A stretch of 19,409 nt of DNA from Gallionellaceae bacterium UBA6222 (GTDB taxonomy: Bacteria > Pseudomonadota > Gammaproteobacteria > Burkholderiales > Gallionellaceae): positions 1 through 19,409 of the forward strand of contig DISA01000068.1 in NCBI GenBank assembly GCA_002421915.1, in the 5' to 3' direction. Position 1 is the stretch's first letter; each line of letters begins with the position of its first letter. The notes under the pieces were generated by a model that was given only the letters and a program-made list of their open reading frames with translations, did no database searches and was not told the DNA's origin. Both the position numbers and the translations under genes were made by a program. Positions 8,801 through 16,161 of the stretch are shown here, in pieces.

Positions 8801-9325
8801 CTACGCTGTCCGGATCGCGGTCAGAATACCTTGCAGAATGGCGGTCGGTGTGGGCGGGCAACCCGGCACCGCCACATCGACCGGGATGACGTTGGCAACT
8901 TTGCCACAGGTGGCATAACTTTCACCCGCACCTTCAGGAGAAAAAATACCGCCGTCACAGGCGCATTCCCCGATCGCCACCACCAATTTTGGTTCGGGCA
9001 CCGCATCGTATGTGCGCTTGAGGGCGACTTCCATATGGCGCGACACCGGACCGGTGACCAGCAGCAGGTCGGCATGGCGCGGACTGGCGACGAATTTGAT
9101 GCCCATACCTTCAAGATTGTAATAGGCGTTGTTGACGGCATGGATCTCCAGCTCACAGCCATTGCACGATCCTGCATCCACCATGCGGATCGCCAGCGCG
9201 CCGCCAAATACATTCAGAATGTCCTGCTGCAAACGCTGTTCGAGCAAACGCAGCGACTCGTCACTTTGCGGCGGTGTCTCGGTCTTGATTCCGGTTTTAA
9301 CAATCTGTTTCAGTATCTGGTACAT
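8801..9325 (-). CDS. hyfI: NuoB/HyfI-like small Fe-S subunit of hydrogenase-related (Ehr) complex
   Basis: This 174-residue protein is the small, Fe-S-binding subunit of a group 4 hydrogenase-like or Complex I-like enzyme, homologous to NuoB, HycG and HyfI. Four cysteines in the expected spots can hold the proximal [4Fe-4S] cluster: C54 and C57 (GSCNGCELE), C121 (GECACDGG) and C156 (PGCPPTP). Unlike the large subunit, it therefore keeps its cofactor site. It lacks the C-terminal extension of E. coli HyfI (about 250 residues), which is common for short family members. A strong ribosome site (GGAGGT) precedes the ATG, 20 bases after the large-subunit stop. It is the last gene of the six-gene operon and peripheral on the cytoplasmic side. 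The symbol marks homology only; hydrogenase activity is not implied. Confidence 0.92.
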   Translation of the reverse strand: MYQILKQIVKTGIKTETPPQSDESLRLLEQRLQQDILNVFGGALAIRMVDAGSCNGCELEIHAVNNAYYNLEGMGIKFVASPRHADLLLVTGPVSRHMEVALKRTYDAVPEPKLVVAIGECACDGGIFSPEGAGESYATCGKVANVIPVDVAVPGCPPTPTAILQGILTAIRTA

Positions 9326-9336
9326 GTGGATACCTC

Positions 9337-9357
9337 CAGGACCCTCTACAGGTCCTG
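9337..9357 (-). other. Small hairpin over the large-subunit stop and small-subunit ribosome site
   Basis: CAGGACC (9337-9343) and GGTCCTG (9351-9357) form a 7-base stem with a 7-base loop. The loop includes the HyfG-like stop codon (9346-9348), and one arm touches the first base of the GGAGGT ribosome site for the next gene. It could tune translation of the small subunit relative to the large one. Chance occurrence is quite possible. Confidence 0.25.
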
Positions 9358-10896
9358 CCCTGAATAGCTCAAGTTGAACGATTTATTGATGAGCGGAAAA
9401 TCCGGCACGATGTTGTCGATGATGGCGTGCTCCAGCACCGGCCAGTTCTGCCAGGAAGGGTCGTGCGGATGGATGCGCGCCAGATTGCCCTGCGCATCGC
9501 TGTGGATCGCCACCATCACTTCACCGCGCCAGCCTTCCACCATGCCGATACCGAAACCGTTTGCGGGTAATTTTTCCAGTGCCTGCGTTGCATCTTCTTC
9601 GTGAATAAAATTGACCAAAATCTGGCCAATCAAGCGCAAGGACTCGAACAATTCATCGAAGCGCACGATGACCCGCGCCGCGACGTCGCCGTTGCGATAG
9701 GTCGCCATGCGCACGTCCAGTTTGTCGTACGGCGCGCAGGCGAACTGCACCCGCGCATCCCAAGCCTGCGCACTGGCGCGTCCGGCCAGCCCGCACAGCC
9801 CGAGTTGCGCCGCCAGTTTAGGTTCTACCCGTCCGGCACCGATGAAGCGATCCTGCACTCCGGCATGTTCTTCATAGATTCCGCGCAGGACCGCGACTTC
9901 GCGCTGCAGCAGCAGACATTCCTGTTCAATCAAATGCTTGCCTGCGGCATCAAGTTGCACGGCGACCCCGCCAGGCACGATGCAGTCCATCAGATAGCGA
10001 TGGCCGAACAGTGCCGCGTTGGTGCGCAGCACCTGCTCTTTCAATATCCAGAATTGGGCGAAGCCAAACGACAGTGCGACATCATTGCCAAGGTAGCCCA
10101 AATCGCCCAGATGATTGGCGATACGCTCGCGCTCCAGCAACAGGGCACGCAACCACAATGCACGATCCGGCGGGGTGATCCCGGCGATACTTTCTGCCGC
10201 CATCGCATAGGCCCAGGCATAAGCCACGGTACTGTCACCGCTCACCCGTCCCGCCAGTTTCGCTCCCTGCAGCAGGCTCATACTCTCGAAACGCTTCTCG
10301 ATTCCCTTGTGCACATAGCCCAGCCGCTCTTCCAGGCGCAAGACCCGCTCGCCAATCACGGAAAACCGGAAATGTCCAGGTTCGATGATGCCGGCATGCA
10401 CCGGGCCGACTGCGATCTCGTGCACGCCCTGCCCCGCAACATGGACAAAAGGATAATCGTCCGCCGCATCGATACGGCTCGCCGCCGCATCGAAATCCTT
10501 GCGCAAGGGGAAGCTGCCGCCATGCCACGCACCGTGGCACAGCCATTTGCGATGATCAGACGCCTCAAGCGGATGCAGGCCGAGCAGATCGCAAGTCGCG
10601 CGCTGCATGCGGTCAGCGGCGGGGAAGATGCGGGCAATGTCAGGGTAATGCGGATGTGTCTCGGGGAGCGGCACGTGCAGGCACACCAGTCCGCTTTCGT
10701 TGATGAGTGCGACATGCAACATAAACCCGCCGCGCAGTTTGCGCGCATCGCTGCCCCACAGTGCGACCAGTCTGCCGCCGCCATCGCGTACTTGCCGGCA
10801 AACATCCGGCAGATACTCCGCCCCAATCTCGCCCGCCCAGGTCGGCACGGCATCCGTCAGGCGGGTGAGTTGCAAATTGGGATGTTTGATCGGCAT
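9346..10896 (-). CDS. hyfG: NuoCD/HyfG-like large subunit lacking Ni-Fe ligands (EhrL-like)
   Basis: The 516-residue protein fuses a NuoC-like N-terminal part (about 1-130) to a NuoD/hydrogenase large-subunit part, as in HycE and HyfG. Family landmarks are VGPVHAGIIEPGHFRF (163-178) and RLGYVHKGIEKRFESM (191-206). A functional [NiFe] enzyme needs two CxxC motifs. The first, normally RVCGxC, reads RVSGDS here (217-222). The second, normally DPCYSC near the C-terminus, reads NLSYSG. All four metal-binding cysteines are therefore gone, while the surrounding sequence is well kept. This is the hallmark of energy-converting hydrogenase-related (Ehr) complexes. The subunit probably passes electrons or binds quinone, or drives conformational coupling, rather than handling H2. 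It starts 4 bases after the HyfF-like stop with AGGA upstream. The symbol marks homology, not hydrogenase activity. Confidence 0.93.
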   Translation of the reverse strand: MPIKHPNLQLTRLTDAVPTWAGEIGAEYLPDVCRQVRDGGGRLVALWGSDARKLRGGFMLHVALINESGLVCLHVPLPETHPHYPDIARIFPAADRMQRATCDLLGLHPLEASDHRKWLCHGAWHGGSFPLRKDFDAAASRIDAADDYPFVHVAGQGVHEIAVGPVHAGIIEPGHFRFSVIGERVLRLEERLGYVHKGIEKRFESMSLLQGAKLAGRVSGDSTVAYAWAYAMAAESIAGITPPDRALWLRALLLERERIANHLGDLGYLGNDVALSFGFAQFWILKEQVLRTNAALFGHRYLMDCIVPGGVAVQLDAAGKHLIEQECLLLQREVAVLRGIYEEHAGVQDRFIGAGRVEPKLAAQLGLCGLAGRASAQAWDARVQFACAPYDKLDVRMATYRNGDVAARVIVRFDELFESLRLIGQILVNFIHEEDATQALEKLPANGFGIGMVEGWRGEVMVAIHSDAQGNLARIHPHDPSWQNWPVLEHAIIDNIVPDFPLINKSFNLSYSGQDL

Positions 10897-10900
10897 CTTC

Positions 10901-12358
10901 TTATCCTAACAAAGCCGCGGCCTGGCGATACCAGTCCGACAGATAGGCGGGCATGTACACACCGAGGATTAGCACCAGCAGCAGGTGCAGGAAAACCGGA
11001 ACCAGCGCGGGCGGGTGCGGCAAGGGCTTGGCGGTAGTTTCGCCGAATACCATGGGCTGTACCTTGCCAAAAATGGCAGCAAAAGCGATGCCGAGCGAGA
11101 TCAGCAGGATCGGTGTCGTCCACGGATATTCGTGCATGGCAGTGGTGACAATAAGGAATTCGCTGGCGAATACACCAAACGGCGGCATGCCGAGAATGGC
11201 GAAGGTGCCCAGCACAAGCCCCCAGCCCACCGTCGGACTGACCTGCAACAGACCGCGGATATTATCCATCTGCTGGGTGCCGGCCTTCTGCACCGCGTGA
11301 CCGACCGCAAAGAAAATCGCCGACTTGGTCAGCGAGTGCACGGTCATGTGCAGCATACCGGCATAGGTCGCCACCGCACCGCCCATGCCGAAGGCAAATG
11401 TGATGAGGCCCATGTGCTCGATGGATGAATAGGCGAACATGCGCTTGATGTCTTTCTGGCGAAACAGGGAAAGCGCCGCCACCAGCAGCGAGAGCAGGCC
11501 GAAGCCCATCATCAGGTTGCCGGCAAAATGGCTGCCGAGCGAGCCATCGACCAGCACCTTGCTGCGCACCACCGCGCACAGGGCCACGTTCAGCAACAGT
11601 CCGGACAATACCGCCGATACCGGCGTCGGACCTTCCGCATGCGCATCCGGCAGCCAGCTGTGCAGCGGCACCAGACCGATCTTGGTGCCGTAGCCGACCA
11701 GCAGGAAGATGAACGCCAGCTTGAGCACGGTCGGTTCCAGTTCGCCCTTCACTTCGTTCAGGTGCGTCCACAACAGCGCTGTGCCGCCTTGCCCCAGCAC
11801 GCGCTCGGCGGCAAAGTACAGCAGGATGGTGCCAAACAGCGCGAGCGCGATGCCCACGCCGCACAGAATGAAATACTTCCACGCCGCTTCCAGGCTGGCC
11901 GGGGTGCGATACAGCGATACCAGCAACACCGTAGTTAGTGTCGCGGCTTCCATCGCCACCCACACGATACCCATGTTGTTGGTGGTGAGTGCGACCAGCA
12001 TGGCAAAGGTGAACAGCTGGTACATGCTGTAGTACAAGTGCAACATACCAACGGACAATTTGCCGTGATGCTGCTCGATGCGCATATAAGGGCGCGAAAA
12101 CAGCGACGTAGTGAAGGCGACGAAGGCAGTGAGCGCCACCAGATAGACATTGAACTGGTCGATAAAAAATTGCTCATTGAAAGCGGCCTGCGGGCCGGCG
12201 TCGATCACGCGCATCGTCAGCGCAACCGAGGCAACGAAGGTGCAAAAGCTCATCAGCGAATTCAGTTCGGCCGCCCAGGGGCGCGCGCCGAACACGGCCA
12301 GCATACCGCCGCCGAACAGGGGGATCAGCAGCAACGCCATGAGTTGCAGGTCAATCAT
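10901..12358 (-). CDS. hyfF: HyfF-like antiporter-type membrane subunit (NuoN/M family)
   Basis: This 485-residue polytopic membrane protein belongs to the Mrp-antiporter-like family of Complex I subunits. Ion-translocation residues are present: E137 (WVAMEAATL) and K226 (GYGTKIGLVPLHSWLPDAH). The VHSLTKSAIFFAVGHAVQ helix carries a further Lys, and SSIEHMGLITF is a usual family motif. The open frame runs upstream to 12547, but the start is placed at the ATG at 12358-12356 (MIDLQLMALLLIPLFGG), because the longer version adds a non-hydrophobic, compositionally odd tail that overlaps hyfE. With that start the gene overlaps hyfE by 8 bases, in keeping with tight packing in the operon. The family role is to move protons or sodium ions, coupled to the soluble arm encoded by the next two genes. 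Confidence 0.92.
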   Translation of the reverse strand: MIDLQLMALLLIPLFGGGMLAVFGARPWAAELNSLMSFCTFVASVALTMRVIDAGPQAAFNEQFFIDQFNVYLVALTAFVAFTTSLFSRPYMRIEQHHGKLSVGMLHLYYSMYQLFTFAMLVALTTNNMGIVWVAMEAATLTTVLLVSLYRTPASLEAAWKYFILCGVGIALALFGTILLYFAAERVLGQGGTALLWTHLNEVKGELEPTVLKLAFIFLLVGYGTKIGLVPLHSWLPDAHAEGPTPVSAVLSGLLLNVALCAVVRSKVLVDGSLGSHFAGNLMMGFGLLSLLVAALSLFRQKDIKRMFAYSSIEHMGLITFAFGMGGAVATYAGMLHMTVHSLTKSAIFFAVGHAVQKAGTQQMDNIRGLLQVSPTVGWGLVLGTFAILGMPPFGVFASEFLIVTTAMHEYPWTTPILLISLGIAFAAIFGKVQPMVFGETTAKPLPHPPALVPVFLHLLLVLILGVYMPAYLSDWYRQAAALLG

Positions 12359-13013
12359 CCTTGAGTTTCTCCATGTGCGTGATGTCGAGACTGTCGAAGG
12401 TTTCGCGAATCTGGAAGAAGAAGATACCGAAGATGAATGTGGCAACCAGTACATCCAGCGCGATGCCGAACTCGACCACCAGCGGCATGCCGTGGGTGGC
12501 GCTGGTGGCGGCAAAGAACAGACTGTTTTCCAGGGCCAGAAAGGCAACCACCTGGGTCACCGCCTTGCGCCGGGTGAGCATCATCAACAATGAGAGCAAA
12601 ACGCTGGCCAGTGCAATGCCGATCAATCCGCGGGTAATGCCTTCAGCCAGTTGTGAGATTGGCGCCGCCAGATTGAAGGCAAAGATCACCAGCGCGATGC
12701 CGACCAGCATGGTGGTCGGAATATTGATCAGGGTCTCCACATCCCAGCGCACATTCAACTTGCGCATCAACCGGTGCAGCAACCAGGGCAGCAGCAGTAC
12801 CTTCAACACCAGGGTCAGGCCGGCGGAGTAATAAAGATGATGCTGTGCCGTGGAGTAGGCCACGATAAAAGTACTCACCGCCAGCAGCAGTCCCTGCCAG
12901 GCAAACAGGTTGATCATGGACAGGATGCGGCGTTGCGCCAGCATCGCGAACACCACCAGCAACAGCAGGGCAGCGAGCAGATTAACAAACTGGGAGGCGT
13001 AGTTGCTTGCCAT
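12351..13013 (-). CDS. hyfE: HyfE-like membrane subunit
   Basis: The 220-residue protein is almost entirely hydrophobic with about six or seven membrane helices, and its size is close to E. coli HyfE (216 residues). HyfE relates to NuoK in its C-terminal half, and a membrane glutamate in the late segment (LALENSLFFAA) fits that. I chose the ATG at 13013 (MASNYASQFVNLLAALLL) because upstream residues in the same frame are a translated shadow of hyfC. The start shares one base with the hyfC stop (TGATG), and the end overlaps hyfF by 8 bases. Its place between the NuoH-like and HyfF-like subunits follows the E. coli hyf order (B, C, E, F, G, I), except that hyfD is missing. It is an integral part of the membrane arm. 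Confidence 0.9.
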   Translation of the reverse strand: MASNYASQFVNLLAALLLLVVFAMLAQRRILSMINLFAWQGLLLAVSTFIVAYSTAQHHLYYSAGLTLVLKVLLLPWLLHRLMRKLNVRWDVETLINIPTTMLVGIALVIFAFNLAAPISQLAEGITRGLIGIALASVLLSLLMMLTRRKAVTQVVAFLALENSLFFAATSATHGMPLVVEFGIALDVLVATFIFGIFFFQIRETFDSLDITHMEKLKDD

Positions 13014-13975
13014 CACACCCCCAGCAGAAAATGGATCAGCAGGCCGAGCACGGCGAGCAGAAAGGCGGTGCCGAGAAACTCCGGCGCGCGGAAGATGCGC
13101 ATCTTGGCGCTGACGGTTTCCAGCAGCGCCAGCCCCGCGCCGGCCAGCATCAATTTCAGCAGCAACAGCCCGATGGCCAGCGGCAGTCCCGCCCAATTAC
13201 CCACTTCAGCAATGCCGTGCGGCGTGAACAAGGCGATGCCGAGCGAGATATAAGCGAACAGTTTCAGACTGCTTGCCCATTCGATCAGTGCCAGGTGGCG
13301 CGCGGAATATTCGAGGATCATCGCCTCGTGGATCATGGTCAGTTCTAGGTGGGTACTCGGATTGTCCACCGGGATGCGCGCGTTCTCCGCCAGCAGCACG
13401 ATTACGAATGCCAGCGCGGCAAAGGCCAGGCTGGGGTAGATCACAAACTGGTGATGGGCCAGAGTATCGACGATTGTCGGCAGCTGCGTGGAATGACTGA
13501 TCATTGAGGCAGTGAACAGCACCATCAGCAACGCCGGTTCGGCGAGGAAAGACACCAGCATCTCGCGCCGCGCGCCCAACGAACCGAATGCGGTACCGAT
13601 GTCCATTGCCGCCAGAGAGATAAAGACCCGCGCCACCGCGAACACACCGACCAGCGCGATCACATCGGCGGCGCGAGAGAACGGCAGATCGACCGCGATG
13701 ATGGGGATGATGGCTGCCGCCAGCCACATACAGCCGAACACGATGTAAGGCGTGGCACGGAACAAGGGAGATGCGTTATACGCAATCACCGCATCCTTGT
13801 GAAACAGCTTGTGCAGGACGCGATACGGCTGCAACACACCCGCGCCGGAACGATTTTGCAGCCAAGCCTGACACTGGTTCACCCAGCCACTCAACAGCGG
13901 CGCGGCGAGCACCACCAGCAGCAATTGCGTGAGCTGGAACAGGATGGCGAAAATAAATTCGGTGTTTTCGGTCAT
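13013..13975 (-). CDS. hyfC: HyfC/NuoH-like membrane subunit linking the two arms
   Basis: This 320-residue protein with about eight membrane helices matches the NuoH/HyfC/HycD family, the subunit that connects the soluble Fe-S arm to the ion-pumping arm. The best landmark is AENARIPVDNPSTHLELT (196-213), followed by MIHEAMILEYS, with conserved acidic residues E197, E211, E217 and E222. A NuoH-like acidic and basic loop (GSLGARREMLVSFLAEPALL) is at 131-150. Its length agrees with E. coli HyfC. The ATG at 13975 overlaps the upstream HyfB-like stop by 4 bases (ATGA), and the stop shares one base with the hyfE start, so translational coupling is likely. In Complex I this subunit forms the quinone pocket; whether a quinone is used here is not known. 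Confidence 0.94.
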   Translation of the reverse strand: MTENTEFIFAILFQLTQLLLVVLAAPLLSGWVNQCQAWLQNRSGAGVLQPYRVLHKLFHKDAVIAYNASPLFRATPYIVFGCMWLAAAIIPIIAVDLPFSRAADVIALVGVFAVARVFISLAAMDIGTAFGSLGARREMLVSFLAEPALLMVLFTASMISHSTQLPTIVDTLAHHQFVIYPSLAFAALAFVIVLLAENARIPVDNPSTHLELTMIHEAMILEYSARHLALIEWASSLKLFAYISLGIALFTPHGIAEVGNWAGLPLAIGLLLLKLMLAGAGLALLETVSAKMRIFRAPEFLGTAFLLAVLGLLIHFLLGV

Positions 13976-15969
13976 ACGAACAGGAGCAACACGACCAGAG
14001 TGACAAAGGTGTAAGTCAGATACAGGTGGATGCGCCCGTGCTGCAGCAGCCCGGCCATGGCCGATAGCTTTTCAGTAAGATGCTGCAGCGGTTGATACAG
14101 GATGTACCACAACCGGTCCTCGCTGCGCCCCTGATAGTGCGGATGCATATCGAAGGGGCTGGGCACCTCGCGTTCAATCTTGAAAAACGGCTCGAAAATA
14201 CGCCTGATCGGCTGGCCGAAACCTTCCGCCGTATCCTGCATGCGCGCAGTCTGTGCCGGGAACCCGCAATCCCAGGGTGCGCTGCGACGGACGCGGCCGT
14301 GATACAGGCGGCGCACCAGCAGGCTGGTGAGCAGCATCACCCCGAGCACCGCCAGCAGGAAAAAGAGCGGGCTGTAGCTGGCGCGCTCGATATCAACCGG
14401 CGTCAGGAACACCCAGTTATTGGCAGCATTCCCCAACTGCACACCGAGCAGCATCTGCGCCACCCGGTCCAGTTGATGCACCACAAACACGGGAGCCAGC
14501 CCCAATCCCACGCAGGCCAGCGCCAGCCAGCCCATGCCGATGCGCTCCCATATTCCCGCATCATGCGCCCGTTCCAAAGACGCCTCGCGCGGCTGGCCGA
14601 GAAAAATCACGCCGTAGAATTTCACCATCACGTAAGCGGCCAGCGCCGCCGCCAAAGCGACCACCGCCGCCGCCACCGGCACCAGCATATTGATGTAATC
14701 GTTGGGCAATCCGGGTGATAACAGGAAGGCCTGCAACAGCAACCACTCCGACACGAATCCGTTGAGCGGCGGCAAACCGGAAATGGCAAGCACGCCGACC
14801 AGCACCAGCCATGCCGCCCATGGCATCTTGCGCATCAGCCCACCCAGCCGCCCCATGTTGCGTTCGCCGGTAGCATGCAGAATGGAACCGGTACCGACGA
14901 ACAACAGGCTCTTGAACATGGCATGGTTGAGGCTGTGGTACAGCGTCGCGATCAACGCCAGCGCCGCCAGCGTGTCCTTGCCATAGACGTGAAAGATGAG
15001 CGTGAGGCCAATGCCCGTCAGTAATAGGCCGATGTTCTCGATAGAGGAATACGCCAGCAGGCGTTTCATGTCGGCCTGTACGGCGGCGAACATCACGCCA
15101 AAGATGGCGGTCGCCAGCCCCAACCCCAGCGCCAGCACACCCCACCACCAGAGCTGTGTGCCGAGCAGATCGAAGGTGACGCGCAGAATGCCGTAGATCG
15201 CCGTCTTCAGCATCACCCCGCTCATCAGCGCCGAAACAGGCGACGGTGCAGCCGGGTGCGCTTCAGGCAGCCACACGTGCATCGGCAGCACCCCCGCCTT
15301 GGCCCCGAAGCCGAACAGCGCGAGCAAAAACGCGGCCGAGGCCCAGAACGAAGAGAGCTCCGCATTGCGCATCGCGTCAAAAGTGTAGGCACCGATACCG
15401 TGCCCCCCCTGCATCACGCCGAAACTCAGCAGGATGGCGATGGCGCCGACGTGGGCGATCAACAGATACAAAAATCCCGCCTTGCGTATATCGGGAATAG
15501 CATGATCGGTGGTGACCAGAAAATACGAGGACAGCGCCATGACCTCCCACGCCACCATGAACAGGTAGGCATCATCCGCCAGCATCACCAATGCCATGCC
15601 GGCCAGGAATAGATGGTATTCAAGACACAGCAGACGCAGTGTCTTGTCCTCCAGATGACGGAAATAGCCGGTGCCGAACAGTGAGATGCCGGCCGAAGCA
15701 GCGCCCAGCAGAATCAGGAAAAAGGCGGAAAGGGGGTCAAGACGGAGATGAAACGGCAGATCGGGCAATCCCAGCGGCAGCACCAGCGTCTCCGGCGCCG
15801 TCGACAGCGCCAGCACTGATGACACGGCCAACACCAGCGAAGCCGCCGCACTCAACGGGAAAATGAAACGCGCTGCATCCTTCACCCACAACCCAACCAC
15901 GCCCAGCATGACCCAGAACAGGATCACACCACTGCTTACGTCAAGCGCTGGGAAACTTGCTGCGTCCAC
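13972..15969 (-). CDS. hyfB: HyfB-like antiporter-type membrane subunit (NuoL/M family)
   Basis: The first gene of the six-gene operon encodes a 665-residue NuoL/NuoM-type subunit. Key ion-path residues are E142 (VAWEVMALSSYF) and K224 (GFGAKAGVLPMHVWLPEAHP), close to E144 and K229 of E. coli NuoL as I recall the numbering. Further motifs are SSIENIGLLLTG and SLNHAMFKSLLFVGTGS. An in-frame GTG at 16131 would lengthen the protein by 54 cysteine-rich residues with no family match. I chose the GTG at 15969 because it puts RLDPLSAFF at residues 76-84, nearly as in E. coli HyfB, and gives the usual total of about 670. This GTG lies about 25 bases after a TATAAT box. A GGGGTG 14 bases upstream is a weak ribosome site. 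The product is in the inner membrane. Confidence 0.92.
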   Translation of the reverse strand: MDAASFPALDVSSGVILFWVMLGVVGLWVKDAARFIFPLSAAASLVLAVSSVLALSTAPETLVLPLGLPDLPFHLRLDPLSAFFLILLGAASAGISLFGTGYFRHLEDKTLRLLCLEYHLFLAGMALVMLADDAYLFMVAWEVMALSSYFLVTTDHAIPDIRKAGFLYLLIAHVGAIAILLSFGVMQGGHGIGAYTFDAMRNAELSSFWASAAFLLALFGFGAKAGVLPMHVWLPEAHPAAPSPVSALMSGVMLKTAIYGILRVTFDLLGTQLWWWGVLALGLGLATAIFGVMFAAVQADMKRLLAYSSIENIGLLLTGIGLTLIFHVYGKDTLAALALIATLYHSLNHAMFKSLLFVGTGSILHATGERNMGRLGGLMRKMPWAAWLVLVGVLAISGLPPLNGFVSEWLLLQAFLLSPGLPNDYINMLVPVAAAVVALAAALAAYVMVKFYGVIFLGQPREASLERAHDAGIWERIGMGWLALACVGLGLAPVFVVHQLDRVAQMLLGVQLGNAANNWVFLTPVDIERASYSPLFFLLAVLGVMLLTSLLVRRLYHGRVRRSAPWDCGFPAQTARMQDTAEGFGQPIRRIFEPFFKIEREVPSPFDMHPHYQGRSEDRLWYILYQPLQHLTEKLSAMAGLLQHGRIHLYLTYTFVTLVVLLLFV

Positions 15970-15993
15970 TGGTGTTACTTGTACACCCCGTAA

Positions 15994-16020
15994 ATTATAA
16001 TTTATGCCGAATCGGCATAA
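15994..16020 (-). promoter_or_regulatory. Proximal Ehr-operon promoter with perfect palindromic operator
   Basis: On the minus strand a perfect TATAAT lies at 15999-15994, about 25 bases before the GTG of the hyfB-like gene. Immediately upstream is the perfect 19-base palindrome TTATGCCGAATCGGCATAA (16002-16020): two 9-base arms around one central base. It covers the region where a -35 box should be, and no good -35 is visible. That placement suggests a transcription-factor site, either a repressor blocking polymerase or an activator replacing the -35. It fits the loose T-N11-A LysR-type pattern (16005 to 16017), but MarR- or Rrf2-type regulators are equally possible. The regulator is not in the window. 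Confidence 0.6.
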
Positions 16021-16076
16021 CTTTGCGCAATGAATGTGCCGGATTGATGCAACTTTCAACTCTAAATGAGGGCGCG

Positions 16077-16106
16077 ATTCTACCCTTGGCGCGGCACATT
16101 GTTCAA
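16077..16106 (-). promoter_or_regulatory. Distal promoter candidate for the Ehr operon
   Basis: Minus-strand TTGAAC (16106-16101), an 18-base spacer and TAGAAT (16082-16077) form a sigma-70-type promoter matching consensus at four and five of six positions. It is followed by the G/C-rich start GCGCCC. It would give a leader of about 100 bases carrying the 19-base palindrome, which could act as a block or fold into a hairpin. It lies 56 bases after the transglutaminase gene stop. Confidence 0.45.
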
Positions 16107-16161
16107 TGCACCCACATGGGCTATACGCCACAAGCGCCCAGTGTGCACCATTCTGATTCCG

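Noticed and set aside
8801..10896. Functional [NiFe] hydrogenase
   Set aside because: The large subunit lacks both CxxC pairs and no maturation genes are present.
9601..11037. Plus-strand open frame of 478 codons
   Set aside because: It is antisense to the HyfG-like gene and the end of hyfF. It has no recognisable domain, and the minus-strand genes have clear homology and ribosome sites.
12359..12547. N-terminal extension of the HyfF-like protein
   Set aside because: The added residues are a Ser/Trp-rich shadow of hyfE; the ATG at 12358 begins a normal membrane helix.
15970..16131. N-terminal extension of the HyfB-like protein from an upstream GTG
   Set aside because: It would add 54 Cys/Arg/His-rich residues lacking family similarity and would run through both the TATAAT box and the palindrome.
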